Below are positions 52,545-63,600 of a DNA stretch of 64,000 bases, piece by piece. The position numbers were made by a program, and so were the translations under genes. The notes beneath the pieces were generated by a model that was not told where the DNA came from, made no database searches, and saw nothing but the letters and a program-made list of their open reading frames with translations. The first letter of the stretch is position 1. Each line of letters begins with the position of its first letter. Source of the stretch: Strigops habroptila (lineage: Eukaryota > Chordata > Aves > Psittaciformes > Psittacidae); assembly GCF_004027225.2 (NCBI RefSeq), contig NC_046358.1:738911-802910 (forward strand), in the 5' to 3' direction.

Positions 52545-55500
52545 TCACATAGCCAGGAGCAGCTCCAGCTTGTCAAGTACTGCTGAACACTCCTTCATGG
52601 ATGCTTGGAAGAAGGAATGCTGCTCCAGGGAGCAGCGGCTCTCCTTTTCTGCTGCTTTCCACTTCACCGTTGCTGTCTGTAGAGAAGTTGGTGTACACTA
52701 TGTTTTATGAACAAAGTACTGAACAGCAAAGCCACGTTGTAAAGCAGCTCCAGCTAAAGCATTTGAACTCCTCAGCAGGGTCTTAGCCACGAAACTGGGA
52801 TTAGTCCACCTTGACTGGGATGTCTTTTACCTCGATTCATTGAGGAAAGTGGCAATTTATCTCTGATTGAAGTTCAGGAAGTCTTGTATAACGATATCAC
52901 TGATTAGCTCTTCAATGTCTTACACTAGGGCTTGTAGAACTGCAATTTAGTGTCTATTTTGGTTTGTATGTAGACAATACTACTGAAGCTGCTTGTGCAC
53001 ACATACCTCTTAGTTCCCAGGGAGCCTGCCTGAAGTCTCTGGTCTGCAACAGGTTCCAAATTAGTTCAAATCTCCTGAATTCCCATGTAACAACAACTAG
53101 ACTGGGGGATCAGCGCTCTGCTGGGTGCTTACAAGCACCTGAAACAGCCTCAAAAAACTCTTCTCTCAAGAGGAGCTGGTCTAAGCAGAGCGAGCTCCTT
53201 TCCAGTGCTGACATCCATCATTTCAGACTGGATCTAATTTGAAAGCTGTCAGTCATTAGTATCACTTTCACCTTCTAACTTGTTTCAAGTTCAGTCGTAG
53301 ATGGTTCAACTTGAAGTGACTTGGATGAGAATTAACATTGCCCCACCATAAACTTACCTTTAAACCCTCTATTTGGAAAGGGAGTAACACATACAGCTTC
53401 TCAATGTGTGTGTATTTATACCAGAAGCTGAATACTGCAGGCTTTCAGCCTTGGTTATTTGGAGACTAGAGAGGGATCATGAGGAGCAGAACACCCCTCA
53501 GGATCTCACTCAGCACCAGGTGCTTGTTACTTGGTCAAGTCAAACCAGGTCACCATCTTACCTGAAGTATCTCATTTTCTTTTGCAGCCATTTGATTAAA
53601 CAGCCTCAATTCTTCTATGAGCTTCCCTGTTAGCAGCTGAAGAGCCAAAAGGAGAATTTTAATACAATGCAAACAGAGCTCTCAGCAGCTGTTCCCACTA
53701 AGGCAGCAGCACACAGACCCCTCAAAGCCCATCTAACTCCTAGTGCTACTGCAAAAGTTTCTTACCACTGTCTGCCTCTGGCATTCCTGTGTCTTTTCTT
53801 CCTCCTCCAAAATGGTGCTGCCTGTAACTAATGTATGAGATGCATTAGTGAACCTCTAAGACACAGGTAACTTCGCCTGCAAAAACTAACAGCTTTGCAA
53901 AGTGAGCTTTCTACAGCAAGAAAGACTAAATGACTTTCAAAGTTTATCCAGGATGTTGCCTACTCCAGGAAGCAACTTTTTCTCTCAAGCTAGGGGGCAA
54001 AACCAAAACTCCCCTGGAGTTACAACAGTATTCCCTTAATGAGGAAGCAGAGTCCAAATGTCTCATGAACTGTCACAACAGGGGAAAAACAAACGTGTTC
54101 TGAAGCATGAGGACCGGAATGGCACGTGAAGCGCATGGGCCTTACCAGGATCAATGTTTCTGCTTTCTAAAATCACCATGCAAGTCTCCTGAAGTTTCTT
54201 GAACTTCTCAACTTCTTGTACCAGGCCTTCATTCTTCTCCTTTAAGCCCTTTATGGTACACTGTCATTAACACAGGTTGTAAGTGAATCATGTTTCCAAG
54301 GAGATTGTCTTCTCATTAGTGAGTAACACTGAGTGCGACGCCAGCGGCAACGCCACTAGCACCAAGGCTCAGATCTTGCCCTTTGTCCCAACCACCACAG
54401 CAAATTAGTCTCTTGCAGATCCTTACTCCTGCTTCTTGACAGGATTAATACATTTGTCATGTCCACGTCATCATAATTACTAGAAAAATTGGATCCTAGA
54501 GACAAATTCCTTTTAGGCAACCCGGGCATAGCTGTTCTCATGCTCCCTCTCATATCTATAAATAATTCAGGCGTTTGGTGCACTGAAGAGCACATCAACA
54601 CTGGGAAGAAAAGGGCCCCTTAGACTCTTTAAGCCCCAGCATTAGTCCTCACACAATTCAGCTATTACCAGGCAATCAGATTAAGCTGATCAACCTCACA
54701 AGTGGAATGCAATTCTCCAAGAGAATCAATAAGCACATGGATTAGGCTGATCCAGCTGATGGCGTCAGAAGCTTTCGGAACATTTCGTAGGAGGTCTCAA
54801 AGGCTCTTAAAGAAATCAAGCTGTGAGATGAGAAGAACGATCATCTCATGGATTAGTAACTGGTTGAGAAGTAGGAAATAAAGTGAGCTCTTACAGCTGA
54901 AGGTTACCAGCTGGGCCTCTTGCACATGACAGAAGTTGTGCTAAGTGTGTCATAGAGCAGTCTGTAAGAGGCAGAGAATAATGAGACACCAATTCTGAAT
55001 CTCAGCTTGATTCAAGAAAGTCCAAGCTGTTTGAAACAGAACCCACTGCAGAGCCCCAGCTCTCTCAGCCTTTCCTCCAGTCCCTTGATCTTCTTCATGG
55101 CCCTTTGCTAGACTCCCTCCACAGTACCAGGAGCCCAGATCCAGACACAACACTCCTCAGGTTTGGCCTCACCAGTGCTGAGCAGACGTGACAAAACTTG
55201 CAGGAGAATACAAAGGCGCTGAGAGGTCAGGCAGCAATAGGCACAATAGCACGTTAGGAAGCATAAGCTCATAAACTGAGCTCTGTTACATACTCAGAAG
55301 AGAATGAGAACACTGTAAAACTTAGTGCCCGGCAGTGACCAAAATCCAAGTAGAATGTTCTTCCTCACCAAAATGAGACCATACCCACTCCTGAACCCAC
55401 ATCTTCAGTACCATATGGACTCTCATACTACACTATGTGATGGGTTAACAAAGTTGGGAGACACTGGGCAAAAGGAACAAGGAAACTGAATAGTTTATCT

Positions 55501-58500
55501 ACCATATGTTAGGAGCCACAGAAGAGAACTAATAGACCTCAAACCATCAGTGGCAAGTGATTATTTACACTTTCTCTTAGTGTAACTAAGAAGCATCTGG
55601 CAATATCAATGCTGTTTTAATAAAACTTCAGGCAAGTGCATAGTTGTGAACTTGAAATATTCACCCACAATGAGTTTAAAATGGGATTAGAGCTCTGATG
55701 ACTATTTAACACTGATGTGGATGCACTGTCCATCCAAACACATCTGCAGCAATTCTGATTTAAAGGTTCTAGCAGATACCATGGGTGTTAGAGGAGAAAA
55801 CCCACCCAAATTCTGCTAACTTCTGACGGAGACAGGAAAAGGAACAAGGCACCTCTTTGATCTGACCCTGTAGAGATCAGAATGTAAGACTTCCTCAGTG
55901 ATTTATTTATTTTCCCCTTTTCTTACCTGTGCTTCTGTTAATTTGGAGTGTAGCTGTTGCTTGGCTGTTTCCAACATCTGATTCTTGGTCTTCAACTCAG
56001 CTTCTAGTTTGTATCTGTTGAGAGGTCTGTAGAGTCAAACATCAAAGATTTAGGGGCAAAGTTATCTGTAGTACACACCTCCTCTTTTACTTCCACAAAA
56101 ATGCCCTTTTCTGAAGCATTTGCTCTTGTTTCTGACCAAGAGGGAGCATTACTGCATGAGAGGACTAACAGGAAACATACCCTCTTGTAACTGGCTTCTT
56201 CAAAAGCGGCTCCCCTTTCTTGGCAGATTTTGGCAACCTTAAAAGATGGGTAAAATACAATTACCAGAAGGCCACTGCATCCTTGCATGTTACCAAGTCT
56301 GTTAGTTTGACAAACTCTGCAAATGCTAAGCCAGCTTTAGGACATTTGCCAAGTACTAAATCCGTCAATATTTTACTTCCATTTACCCTTGGCTTGTCGC
56401 TTTGAAGACACCATCTGCTGGAATGTTGGAGCTGAAGTTAAAATCGGGATCTTTGTTGAACTCTAGGTCTGTTCTTCTGCTGACACATTGTTTCTTTGAA
56501 GAAAAAGCCATTTGCATTTCTGCAAGAAAAAGATAACAGTGAAAACACCACAGCCTACAAACGACTGCTGAAACCAGGGCACCGTAATACACAGAATTAC
56601 TGGGTCTCTTAAACCTTCAATTTGAGGTGAATCACAATTCTGTCTGCTTGGAATGGAGATTTTAAGGTAGTGACAACTAAAGTCTTCAAACTTTACACAG
56701 GATTAAGGGTCCAGAAAAAGCCACAGATAATTTAGTAGTGTTAAAACCCAGTTACCAGGCTAGCAATAGTGAGGGAAGGTTTGAAAGTGATAATCCAGGC
56801 TCTGCTTGAGCAAGTCCAGAGGAGGCCATGGAGATGCTGTGAGGGCTGGAGCAGCTCTGCTCTGGAGCCAGGCTGAGAGAGCTGGGCTGGGTCAGCCTGG
56901 AGAAGAGAAGGCTCCTTAAGAGGAGACCTTAGAGCAGCTCCAGGGCCTAAAGGGGCTTACTGAGGTTTAAGTCCAGCCGGTAACTCAGAGCCACGCAGCT
57001 GCTCGCTCACTCCCCACCTTCTTCCACTCCACGCTCCCAGAGGGATAGGGAGGAGAATCAAAAGAATGTAAATCCAATGGGTTGAGATAAGAACAGTCCA
57101 GTAACTAAGGTATAATACAAAACTACTACTATTACCACTAGTAAGAGAAATAACAAGGGAAGGGAATATAAAACTAAAAGGGGAAAAGGAAAACAATAAA
57201 TCCAAGTGATGCACAATACAATTGCTCACCACCTGCTGAACGATACCCAGCCCGACCCAGGCAGCAATCTGGGCCTTCTGCGTAACTCCCCCCAGTTTAT
57301 ATACTGGGCATGATGTGCTATGGTATGGAATCCCACTTTGGCTAGTTTGGGTCAGGTGTCCTGTCTCTGCTTCCTCCTGGCTTCTTGTGCCCCTCCTCAC
57401 TGGCAGAGCATGAGACTGAAGAAGTCCTTGATCAGGGTAAGTATTACTTAGCAACAACTAAAACACCGGTGTGTTATCAGCACTGTTCTCAGACTAAAGC
57501 CCAAACACAGCACTGCACCAGCTACTAGGAAAGAGAAAAATAACCATTACAGCTGAATCCAGGACAGGGCTACAAGAAACCTGGAGAGGGGCTTTGGACA
57601 GGGGCCTGTAGGGACAGGACAAGGGGAATGGCTTTAACCTGCCAGAGGGGAGACTGAGATGAGCTCTGAGGCAGAAGCTCTTCCCTGTGAGGGTGCTGAG
57701 GCGCTGGCACAGGGTGCCCAGAGAAGCTGTGGCTGCCCCATCCCTGGCAGTGTTCAAGGCCAGGTTGGACACAGGGGCTTGGAGCAACCTGCTCTAGTGG
57801 AAGGTGTCCCTGCCCATGGCAGGGGGTTGGAGCTGGATGAGCTTTAAGCTCCCTTCCAACCCAAATCAATGTGGGATTCTATGTTAAGAAAGGAGGTCTC
57901 AACATCAAGCAGACAGCATGTCACAGGGCTCCAAGCAAAGTTTTTCAGTACTGGAAGCAAAAAAACCACCACAGCTCACTTGAAACTCAGTTAAGAGAGC
58001 TTCATATTTCAATTCACTAGGAGTAGATACACTTCTAAAATAACACTATTGAGAACAAGCTTTCTATGTAAGGCTTGTCTGGCTTTAAACCACAGCTGTT
58101 TGAGTATATAAAGCTTGGTCCAAACAGTGGGGATAGGAAGCTTCTCTCCCCTAGTTAAGTATATTCAAATGCCATATTCATAAGCACATTTATAGAACCA
58201 CAGAACACCCACTTGGAAGGGACCTCAAGGATCACTGTGACCTCAAGGATCACTGGTCTAACCTCTAAAGCACTACTACAGTGACAGAGGCGTTTCCACC
58301 GATACAGACTAGCCCCCACGTTTTTAACATTAAACCTGGGTGCCTCACGTTCCCAAACCGCTGTAAGTACTATCAAAACGCTTACAGGACCAAGAGCCTC
58401 TGGAGAACGCATCTTTATCCCCTGAAGGGACACACACTCCTTAGGCCCAGCTCTGGAGCTTGCCTCAAGGGGCTGAACTGTGATGCAGCAACATCAGAGG

Positions 58501-58780
58501 TGCTCATTTAGCAAGAAAAGCATTAACCGAAACCTCAGGGCAGCTGAATAAAGCCCGCAATCAGCCTTCACCGCGGCCACCAGACCAAGGCAGCAGCGGA
58601 GCTCCCCACAAGCACCTCCGCGCCCGCTCCCCCCATTCCCGCCCCGGCGTGACCGGACACCAGCGCCCCAGAGCGCGCAGGGCAGGGCGCTGCCTGCCCC
58701 GGGAGCAGGTACGCACCTGCGTGCGTGGCAGCGCGGTGCAGCGCGCTGTACACGGGGATGCGGGAGGGTTCCCCGCTCAT
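52545..58780 (-). CDS. KNSTRN: Kinetochore-localized astrin (SPAG5)-binding protein (small kinetochore-associated protein)
   Basis: Eight coding exons on the minus strand join in phase: 58780-58717, 56519-56387, 56237-56181, 56026-55927, 54260 (or 54248)-54146, 53821-53766, 53636-53562 and 52676-52545 (TGA at 52547-52545). All have GT donors and AG acceptors. The product is 239 or 243 residues, depending on the exon 5 acceptor. Human KNSTRN, as remembered, has about 316 residues and a longer N-terminus. The family binds astrin at kinetochores and microtubule plus ends and supports chromosome alignment and anaphase. Residues 6-9 read SRIP, an EB-binding SxIP-type motif. A basic stretch follows (KSAKKGEPLLKKP), then a predicted coiled coil from about residue 86 to the end. 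Similarity to human is clearest in ELKTKNQMLE, the VILES segment and IEELRLFNQ. The start is the first ATG in the CpG island, with G at -3. The C-terminus ends LELLLAM, close to the human ending. Exon junctions have not been checked against RNA. Confidence 0.88.
54249..54262 (-). other. KNSTRN: Two in-frame acceptors for KNSTRN exon 5 (NAGNAG-like, 12 nt apart)
   Basis: On the minus strand a canonical CAG acceptor ends at 54261 and an AAG acceptor ends at 54249. Both keep phase 0 after the preceding exon, so products would differ by four residues (Cys-Thr-Ile-Lys). The upstream tract is poor in pyrimidines. The CAG site is the better match to consensus; the shorter form aligns slightly better with human. 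Confidence 0.5.
55050..55193 (-). mobile_element. Old CR1 fragment in KNSTRN intron 4
   Basis: The plus strand reads in order CCCAGCTCTCTCAGCC, then a 'cttcatggcc' block, then GGTTTGGCCTCACCAG. These match the middle of a reverse-complemented CR1 3' region. It lacks the 3' tail and is diverged from the young copies. Confidence 0.6.
56803..57882 (+). mobile_element. CR1 LINE 3' fragment, split by the LTR
   Basis: The pieces 56803-56957 and 57567-57882 are consecutive parts of one CR1 3' end: removing the LTR and one GGGCT restores the order seen in the intact copy at 7640-8224. The 3' end is at the right (ATTCTATG near 57875-57882). It lies antisense to KNSTRN in intron 1. Confidence 0.9.
56958..57566 (-). 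mobile_element. Solo LTR of an endogenous retrovirus, inserted in a CR1 element
   Basis: A 609-bp block interrupts a CR1 copy and is flanked by perfect 5-bp direct repeats GGGCT (56953-56957 and 57567-57571). In the sense (minus) orientation it starts TGTCCTGG, has a TATATAAA promoter box near the middle (around plus 57297-57304), then a pyrimidine-rich stretch, and ends in a degraded CA-type terminus. I recognise the layout and the ends as a bird LTR. The 5-bp duplication suggests an ERVL- or ERV1-like integrase. No gag, pol or env sequence is present, so this is a solo LTR left by recombination. It sits in KNSTRN intron 1 in the same orientation as the gene. The small open frames inside it are not genes. 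Confidence 0.85.
58190..58262 (-). mobile_element. Degraded CR1 3' end fragment
   Basis: The plus strand reads ATAGAACCACAGAACACCCAC followed by TTGGAAGGGACCTC, a diverged CR1 3' terminus. It contains an internal tandem duplication of an 18-bp piece (GACCTCAAGGATCACTGT). It is in KNSTRN intron 1 and clearly older than the other copies. Confidence 0.6.
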
Positions 58781-59010
58781 AGCGGCTGCGCTCCGCCGCC
58801 AGCTCCCGTTTGAATCCAGCCCGCCGGTAAACGGCCACTGTGCCGCGCAGGCGCAGTGTCCACCCCCCACGTCCCCCCTCCCTCCCCGTGCAGCGCGCAG
58901 GCGCAGTGCGGAGGGCGCGGGCGGGGCTCCTCACACTAACCCGTTCCCTCAGGGATGGGGCTGCGGGCATGGCGGGTTCCCCGAGCGGGGTGAAGTGGTT
59001 TCCCCTCACA
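58550..59010 (-). promoter_or_regulatory. KNSTRN: KNSTRN CpG island and promoter
   Basis: This GC-rich, CpG-dense block surrounds the first coding exon of KNSTRN. No TATA box is evident. Two identical 15-mers (CGCGCAGGCGCAGTG) lie at 58844-58858 and 58894-58908, exactly 50 bp apart and 64 and 114 bp upstream of the ATG. They resemble NRF1-type GCGC-rich palindromic sites common in TATA-less promoters of housekeeping and cell-cycle genes. Confidence 0.75.
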
Positions 59011-60606
59011 TCTCCCCTCAGGGGAGCCGGCTGCTGGCGGGGACAGCCTCCCGCTGCCTCGCACTGTGCTTCGGGACAGCCCTTGAGGGTCTCTGTGGCT
59101 TTTGGCGGGACGCTGTGGGCTGTGGAGCCCTCCCCTCCTACGCCATCAGGGTGTGAGGTGTGCTGCTTGTGTTTGAGGCGGTAAAATTACCCCGCACACG
59201 CTGTAAGGGGAAAAGAGGCGCCTGTGTAAAATGTTTATGGGCTTTATTGAGTATTTTTGAGGTGTTTTAAAGCAGAGTGTTCAAAATGAGTGAGAAATCA
59301 CTCAAACGCCGTGGTGGGGAGCGAGGTTCAGTCAGGGATGGCTCGGGGCACCAGGGCAGCTCCGGTTGCCAAAATACGTGCCAGTACACCCAGTATGAGA
59401 CCACCACAACACCCAGTATGAGACTTCACCATGGAAACATGAAGCTGAACACGCCGTCTATTTCACACGTGGTTACAGGCTTTAAAAAAGCATATTCCCA
59501 AAGGACATCAGGCAGCTCCCTGTGGTCTGGCTCCCACAGAGCACCGAAAACTACTTGTGGGTGTCAGAAGGAGCCAGCCTTGTTAAGATGTATGCTTTCC
59601 TTTTGCTGGTTATACTGGAAAACACGTTGAGCACTTGAAAGATGAAGAAAATGAAGCACAGTGTTGGTGCAAATGACGCATCACTCAGATTTAGGAAAGT
59701 TTTTCATAAGCCTTTATTTTACGTCAACTTGTCTAGAGAATGTTTTCTCTTTTTCAACAGATCAAGGCAAGGAAGTTTTTGTTTTCCTGTTTGTTTCTGG
59801 TAAAAGAAAAAGTAAAATTAAAGATTCACCAGATAAACTATATTTAAAGTTACACGTCTGTGGGGAATGCCTTGAGTGGTAACAAGCTGTGAAGACAACA
59901 CACAAAGCACCCGAGTCACTGAGGGGATGAGGATACTTTTCTCAAAGGGGCAATCTCACACAGAACATCTTTGGCAGTACCAGAATTTCTGCTGATAAAC
60001 CAGACTGAAAGTGTTACTGGAAACAGGTTTGGGCTGGATTCTGCAGCCTCCTCCATGGTCAGGAAGAGACTGTGTCAACTCAGAGGTTGTTTTATAGCAT
60101 CTGAACTATTGATGAGATCTGTGAACCTGGCTTCACATAAAGTAGTTCCTGATTAAGTAGAAAAAGACTTTACTAACAACACACTCTTCACTTGATATCT
60201 AGATTTTCAATAGCTGCAGGCTTTTTATTTTTTCTCTTTTTTTCCCTCTGTCATTAAATATCTGGGGAGATTCACCTCATCATTTCTCTCCTGCATGACC
60301 TTGACAAGAAAACAAACTCTAATCACCTTGTAGGAAATGACAACATAGGTTTACTCAATAACATTTGCAGTACAGCTGTGAATATGGCACCAGACACAGG
60401 AAGGTCAAAGGAGGTACTCCATCAAAACACATCCTCTCTAATATCAGATTTGCTGGTTCTGTGGAAACAGGGGTATTTGCACAGCTGAAATACTTAGAAA
60501 TACTCTCAGCTCCAGGAGAGGTGGGAGGAAAAAACTGATATTTACAGTTCCAAGGAGATTTCGGCTTCCTCTTTCCCTAGAGTACAGTTTTGTTTTCTGC
60601 AAGATT
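59000..60606. other. DISP2-KNSTRN interval (DISP2 3' UTR and intergenic)
   Basis: No coding exon is supported between the DISP2 stop and the KNSTRN promoter. The part nearest DISP2 is probably its 3' UTR, given three candidate poly(A) hexamers. A small imperfect duplication around ACCCAGTATGAGAC occurs at 59388-59423. No CR1 fragment was seen. Confidence 0.6.
60224..60229 (-). terminator. Candidate DISP2 poly(A) signal (AATAAA on minus strand)
   Basis: The plus strand reads TTTATT here, so the minus strand carries AATAAA about 380 nt after the DISP2 stop. Further AATAAA hexamers occur on the minus strand at 59718-59713 and 59248-59243. The last of these is within 500 bp of the KNSTRN start codon. 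Which one is used cannot be told from sequence. Confidence 0.45.
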
Positions 60607-63600
60607 TCAACTGTTGTAACCAGAACTTTGTGCACTAGATCGTTTGATCCAAACATCAGGCATGTCTGGCTGGCTGTTTGGTAGCACAACTGGACTCTCA
60701 CTCCCTAAGCCAAATCGATTCTTCCACGAAGAGCTGTTCTGCTGCGATGCTGCTGGAGAGATATCAAAGACAGTCTCCCTCAGGTCCAGCCGCAGGGTAT
60801 CTCTCTTCCCATTCAAGTAACCCCTCTCTGCTTGACTGTACGAATCAGACAGCTCTAAGACATCAGGACAAGAACTGGCTGATTCAGCAAGCTTTAGGCC
60901 TTGCTCAAAATCACTGATTGATGTCTCACTGGAGATGTTGAGCATGTCGAAAGAGCTGCCAAGAGAACAAAGGCATCTGTGATTTTTGTAGATGTCAGCA
61001 GCAGGGAGATGGCTGTTGTCTGAGGTATAATCTGACTGCTGCTGGGCAGTGTCACTAGAGCACTGTGATTTATTGAGCTGCCCTTCTTCTTTCATGCCAG
61101 CTGGCTGGACATGGTCCAGCCCAGACCCATCCCAAGCTTTCAAGCCGTACTTTCGACATCGACAATCTCGGCAGAGTCTCTCCCTCTGAATTTCTGCTTC
61201 TGAGTTGCTGTGCTTGTAAGGAGAGGAAGTTTGCAGAGCAGGACACTGGCACAGGCCAACCTGCTGCTCTCCAAGGGTGTCCTGCAGATTCCGTCTGTCT
61301 CTCTCGAGGGAGGGGGGCATTCCTGTTCGAGGGCATCTGTTGTCTTCAACCTGTGTGTCTTCCGAGAGCACTGAGGGCCGGTTGGACAGCTTGCTTGTGG
61401 AAGTGCTGTTGTCAAAACTGTCGCTGAGTTTCCTGGCCAAGGGCTGGAGCTCATATTGCTCATTTGCAGTGTTGGATTCCTGCACCTTCCGCAACCGGTT
61501 TTGCTTCTCACTCCCCCCACAGGCAAAGCTTCCGTTCAGCCCAGAGTCATCAGAATAGTCTTTCATGGTATGGGCACAAGGCCAAAGGATCTGCCCACAG
61601 TTCTTCTCTGGACCGAAGAAGCAGCACAGTGACTGGAAGAAGAAGCTGGCAAAGCCACAACTGATACACTTGATCATCATGATGAATATACCCAGCTTCC
61701 TGTAGGCCAGGACTGTAGCAGGCAGCATAATGACCCCTGCAGAGAAGAGAGCAGAAGCTGCCATGGCCGTGGCGCAGCTCATCTGCTTCAGGGAAAAGGC
61801 CACACGGCTCAGGCGGTCCGAATGGGGGCACAGATGGTAGGAGATGCAGTAGTTGACTGTAAAGTCAACGGAGAGACCTACTGCAGCTGAAATGAAGAGA
61901 GACTCGACTGCGTTGAGCTGCCACTCCAAGAGAACCAAAAGGCCCATGGTTACCAGGACAGTGCCCGCGATGGCAGTAACAGAGAAAACACTGAGGAGAA
62001 CATTCCAGGTAGTGAGCAGCAGCACCACGAAGGAAATGGCTATGGAGAGCCCCATGACCACCATCGTTTCTGTGCTGAGACTGTGCTGGAGGTTGTATAG
62101 CTCTAGTTTACTGGTAAACCACCCATTCTGGAGCCCCACGGGGGCATTTTTCATTTCCTCTGTTACCCAGAGGTTGATCTCCTCATAGAATTGTTTGGCT
62201 TTGGTGTAGTTGAAGCTATAGTGATAAATAGTTTGAAACTGCAGCACTAAGGCAGCAAGATTTCCCTCCCCATCGAACCTGAGGCCCAGATCATACGTTT
62301 CTGCCCCTTCCCTGCCCTGTTCCAGGAGCATCATTTTGATGCAGTGTAGGAAGACTTCGCTTCTGTAAGGGAAAGAGAACTGGTTACAGCACAGGTTGAA
62401 GCTGTGGTCTCGCTGAGAGCATTGGCGACTGTTCATCCACCTGAGGAACTCCTCCATGAAGCACACAGTAGATTTCTGCTCTGCATCAGGGTAATAGAAA
62501 GTTTTATTCTTCACTTTTTGGCAGAATTCAAGGAGCCACTTCTGGGCATCAGGGTTTTGGATGGTGAAGGTGACATCTGTCACCAGGGTGCCGTTGCTTT
62601 TCGGGTTGAAGTGGTCCCCATTATCCATGGGCAGAACACCCCAGACTATGGTGACAGGCATACGCTGCCCCTCTCCATGCTCCAGCCTCTCAAACATGAA
62701 CTGGTGGCAGTACTCGGAGTCGTACCTCTCAAAGGGGTGGCTCAGTCTAAACACCTGGAGGGACGACGTCTCCAGAGTCGGGAGCTTGAGTTTGGGGTTG
62801 GAACAGGAGATGTAGGCACCTCCTATCGCCAGGGCAGCAAACCAGCAGATCCAGATGTACCGAAACTTGATGACCCCACAAGGCAGAAGCTTCTCAAAGA
62901 GCAGCTTGGAGGTTTCAGACAGCGTGTTCTGGAGACCCCTGAGAACGTAATGGAGGGAGAGAGTGACTCTCTTATGGCCGCTGTTGTTCCAGTAGTCTTC
63001 TGGCTTGTAAATGCAGGTGGTTGCTATGTAGCGCTCGTAGAGCACAGCCGAGGAAGGGAGCCAGGTCACCATGAACACCAGGTTCACCAGCACGGTGGTG
63101 CCCATATAGATGGCGAAGCAGCGGATGGCGGTTATGTTGCTAATGTAGCTGGCATAGAAGGCAGCACCCGTTGTGAAGCAAGATGCCAGCATGAGATATG
63201 CAAAATGGTGCATGGTTTGACTCACCCACTGAGAAAGCCCAGCAGAAGGGTTCTGGTTCTTGCTGAGGTTCCAGAGGTCGAAGAAGACGAAGGTGTGGTT
63301 GGCACAAATGCTGCTGAGAATGATGACTGCCGTCAGGTTTACAAAAGGGAAATAGGTGAATCTGAAGGCCACCTTGTACAAGAAGTAGGAGATCATTAAG
63401 GAGCTGACAACAGCGAGCAGGACCATCAAGGTAATAAAGACTGAGCGTAAATAAAAATAAATGCTTAGAAAAATAGCTACTATTGCCAGGACTGGGTACT
63501 TGGTATCCAGTAAAAGATAGTGCTGGAATAGTTTCTGTTTAAGGCCCAGGTCCATTCCAGTGATCGATGTATAGTTATCAAACAGATCCCAGGATTCAAG

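Noticed and set aside
53358-53368. Possible 11-nt KNSTRN microexon with TAG acceptor and GTAAGT donor
   Set aside because: Inserting 11 nt would break the reading frame between exons 7 and 8, which join perfectly in phase without it.
56957-57457. A 166-codon minus-strand open frame
   Set aside because: It lies wholly inside the solo LTR and has no retroviral protein motif.
62404-63399. A 331-codon plus-strand open frame
   Set aside because: It is exactly antisense to the DISP2 coding exon and is a shadow frame.
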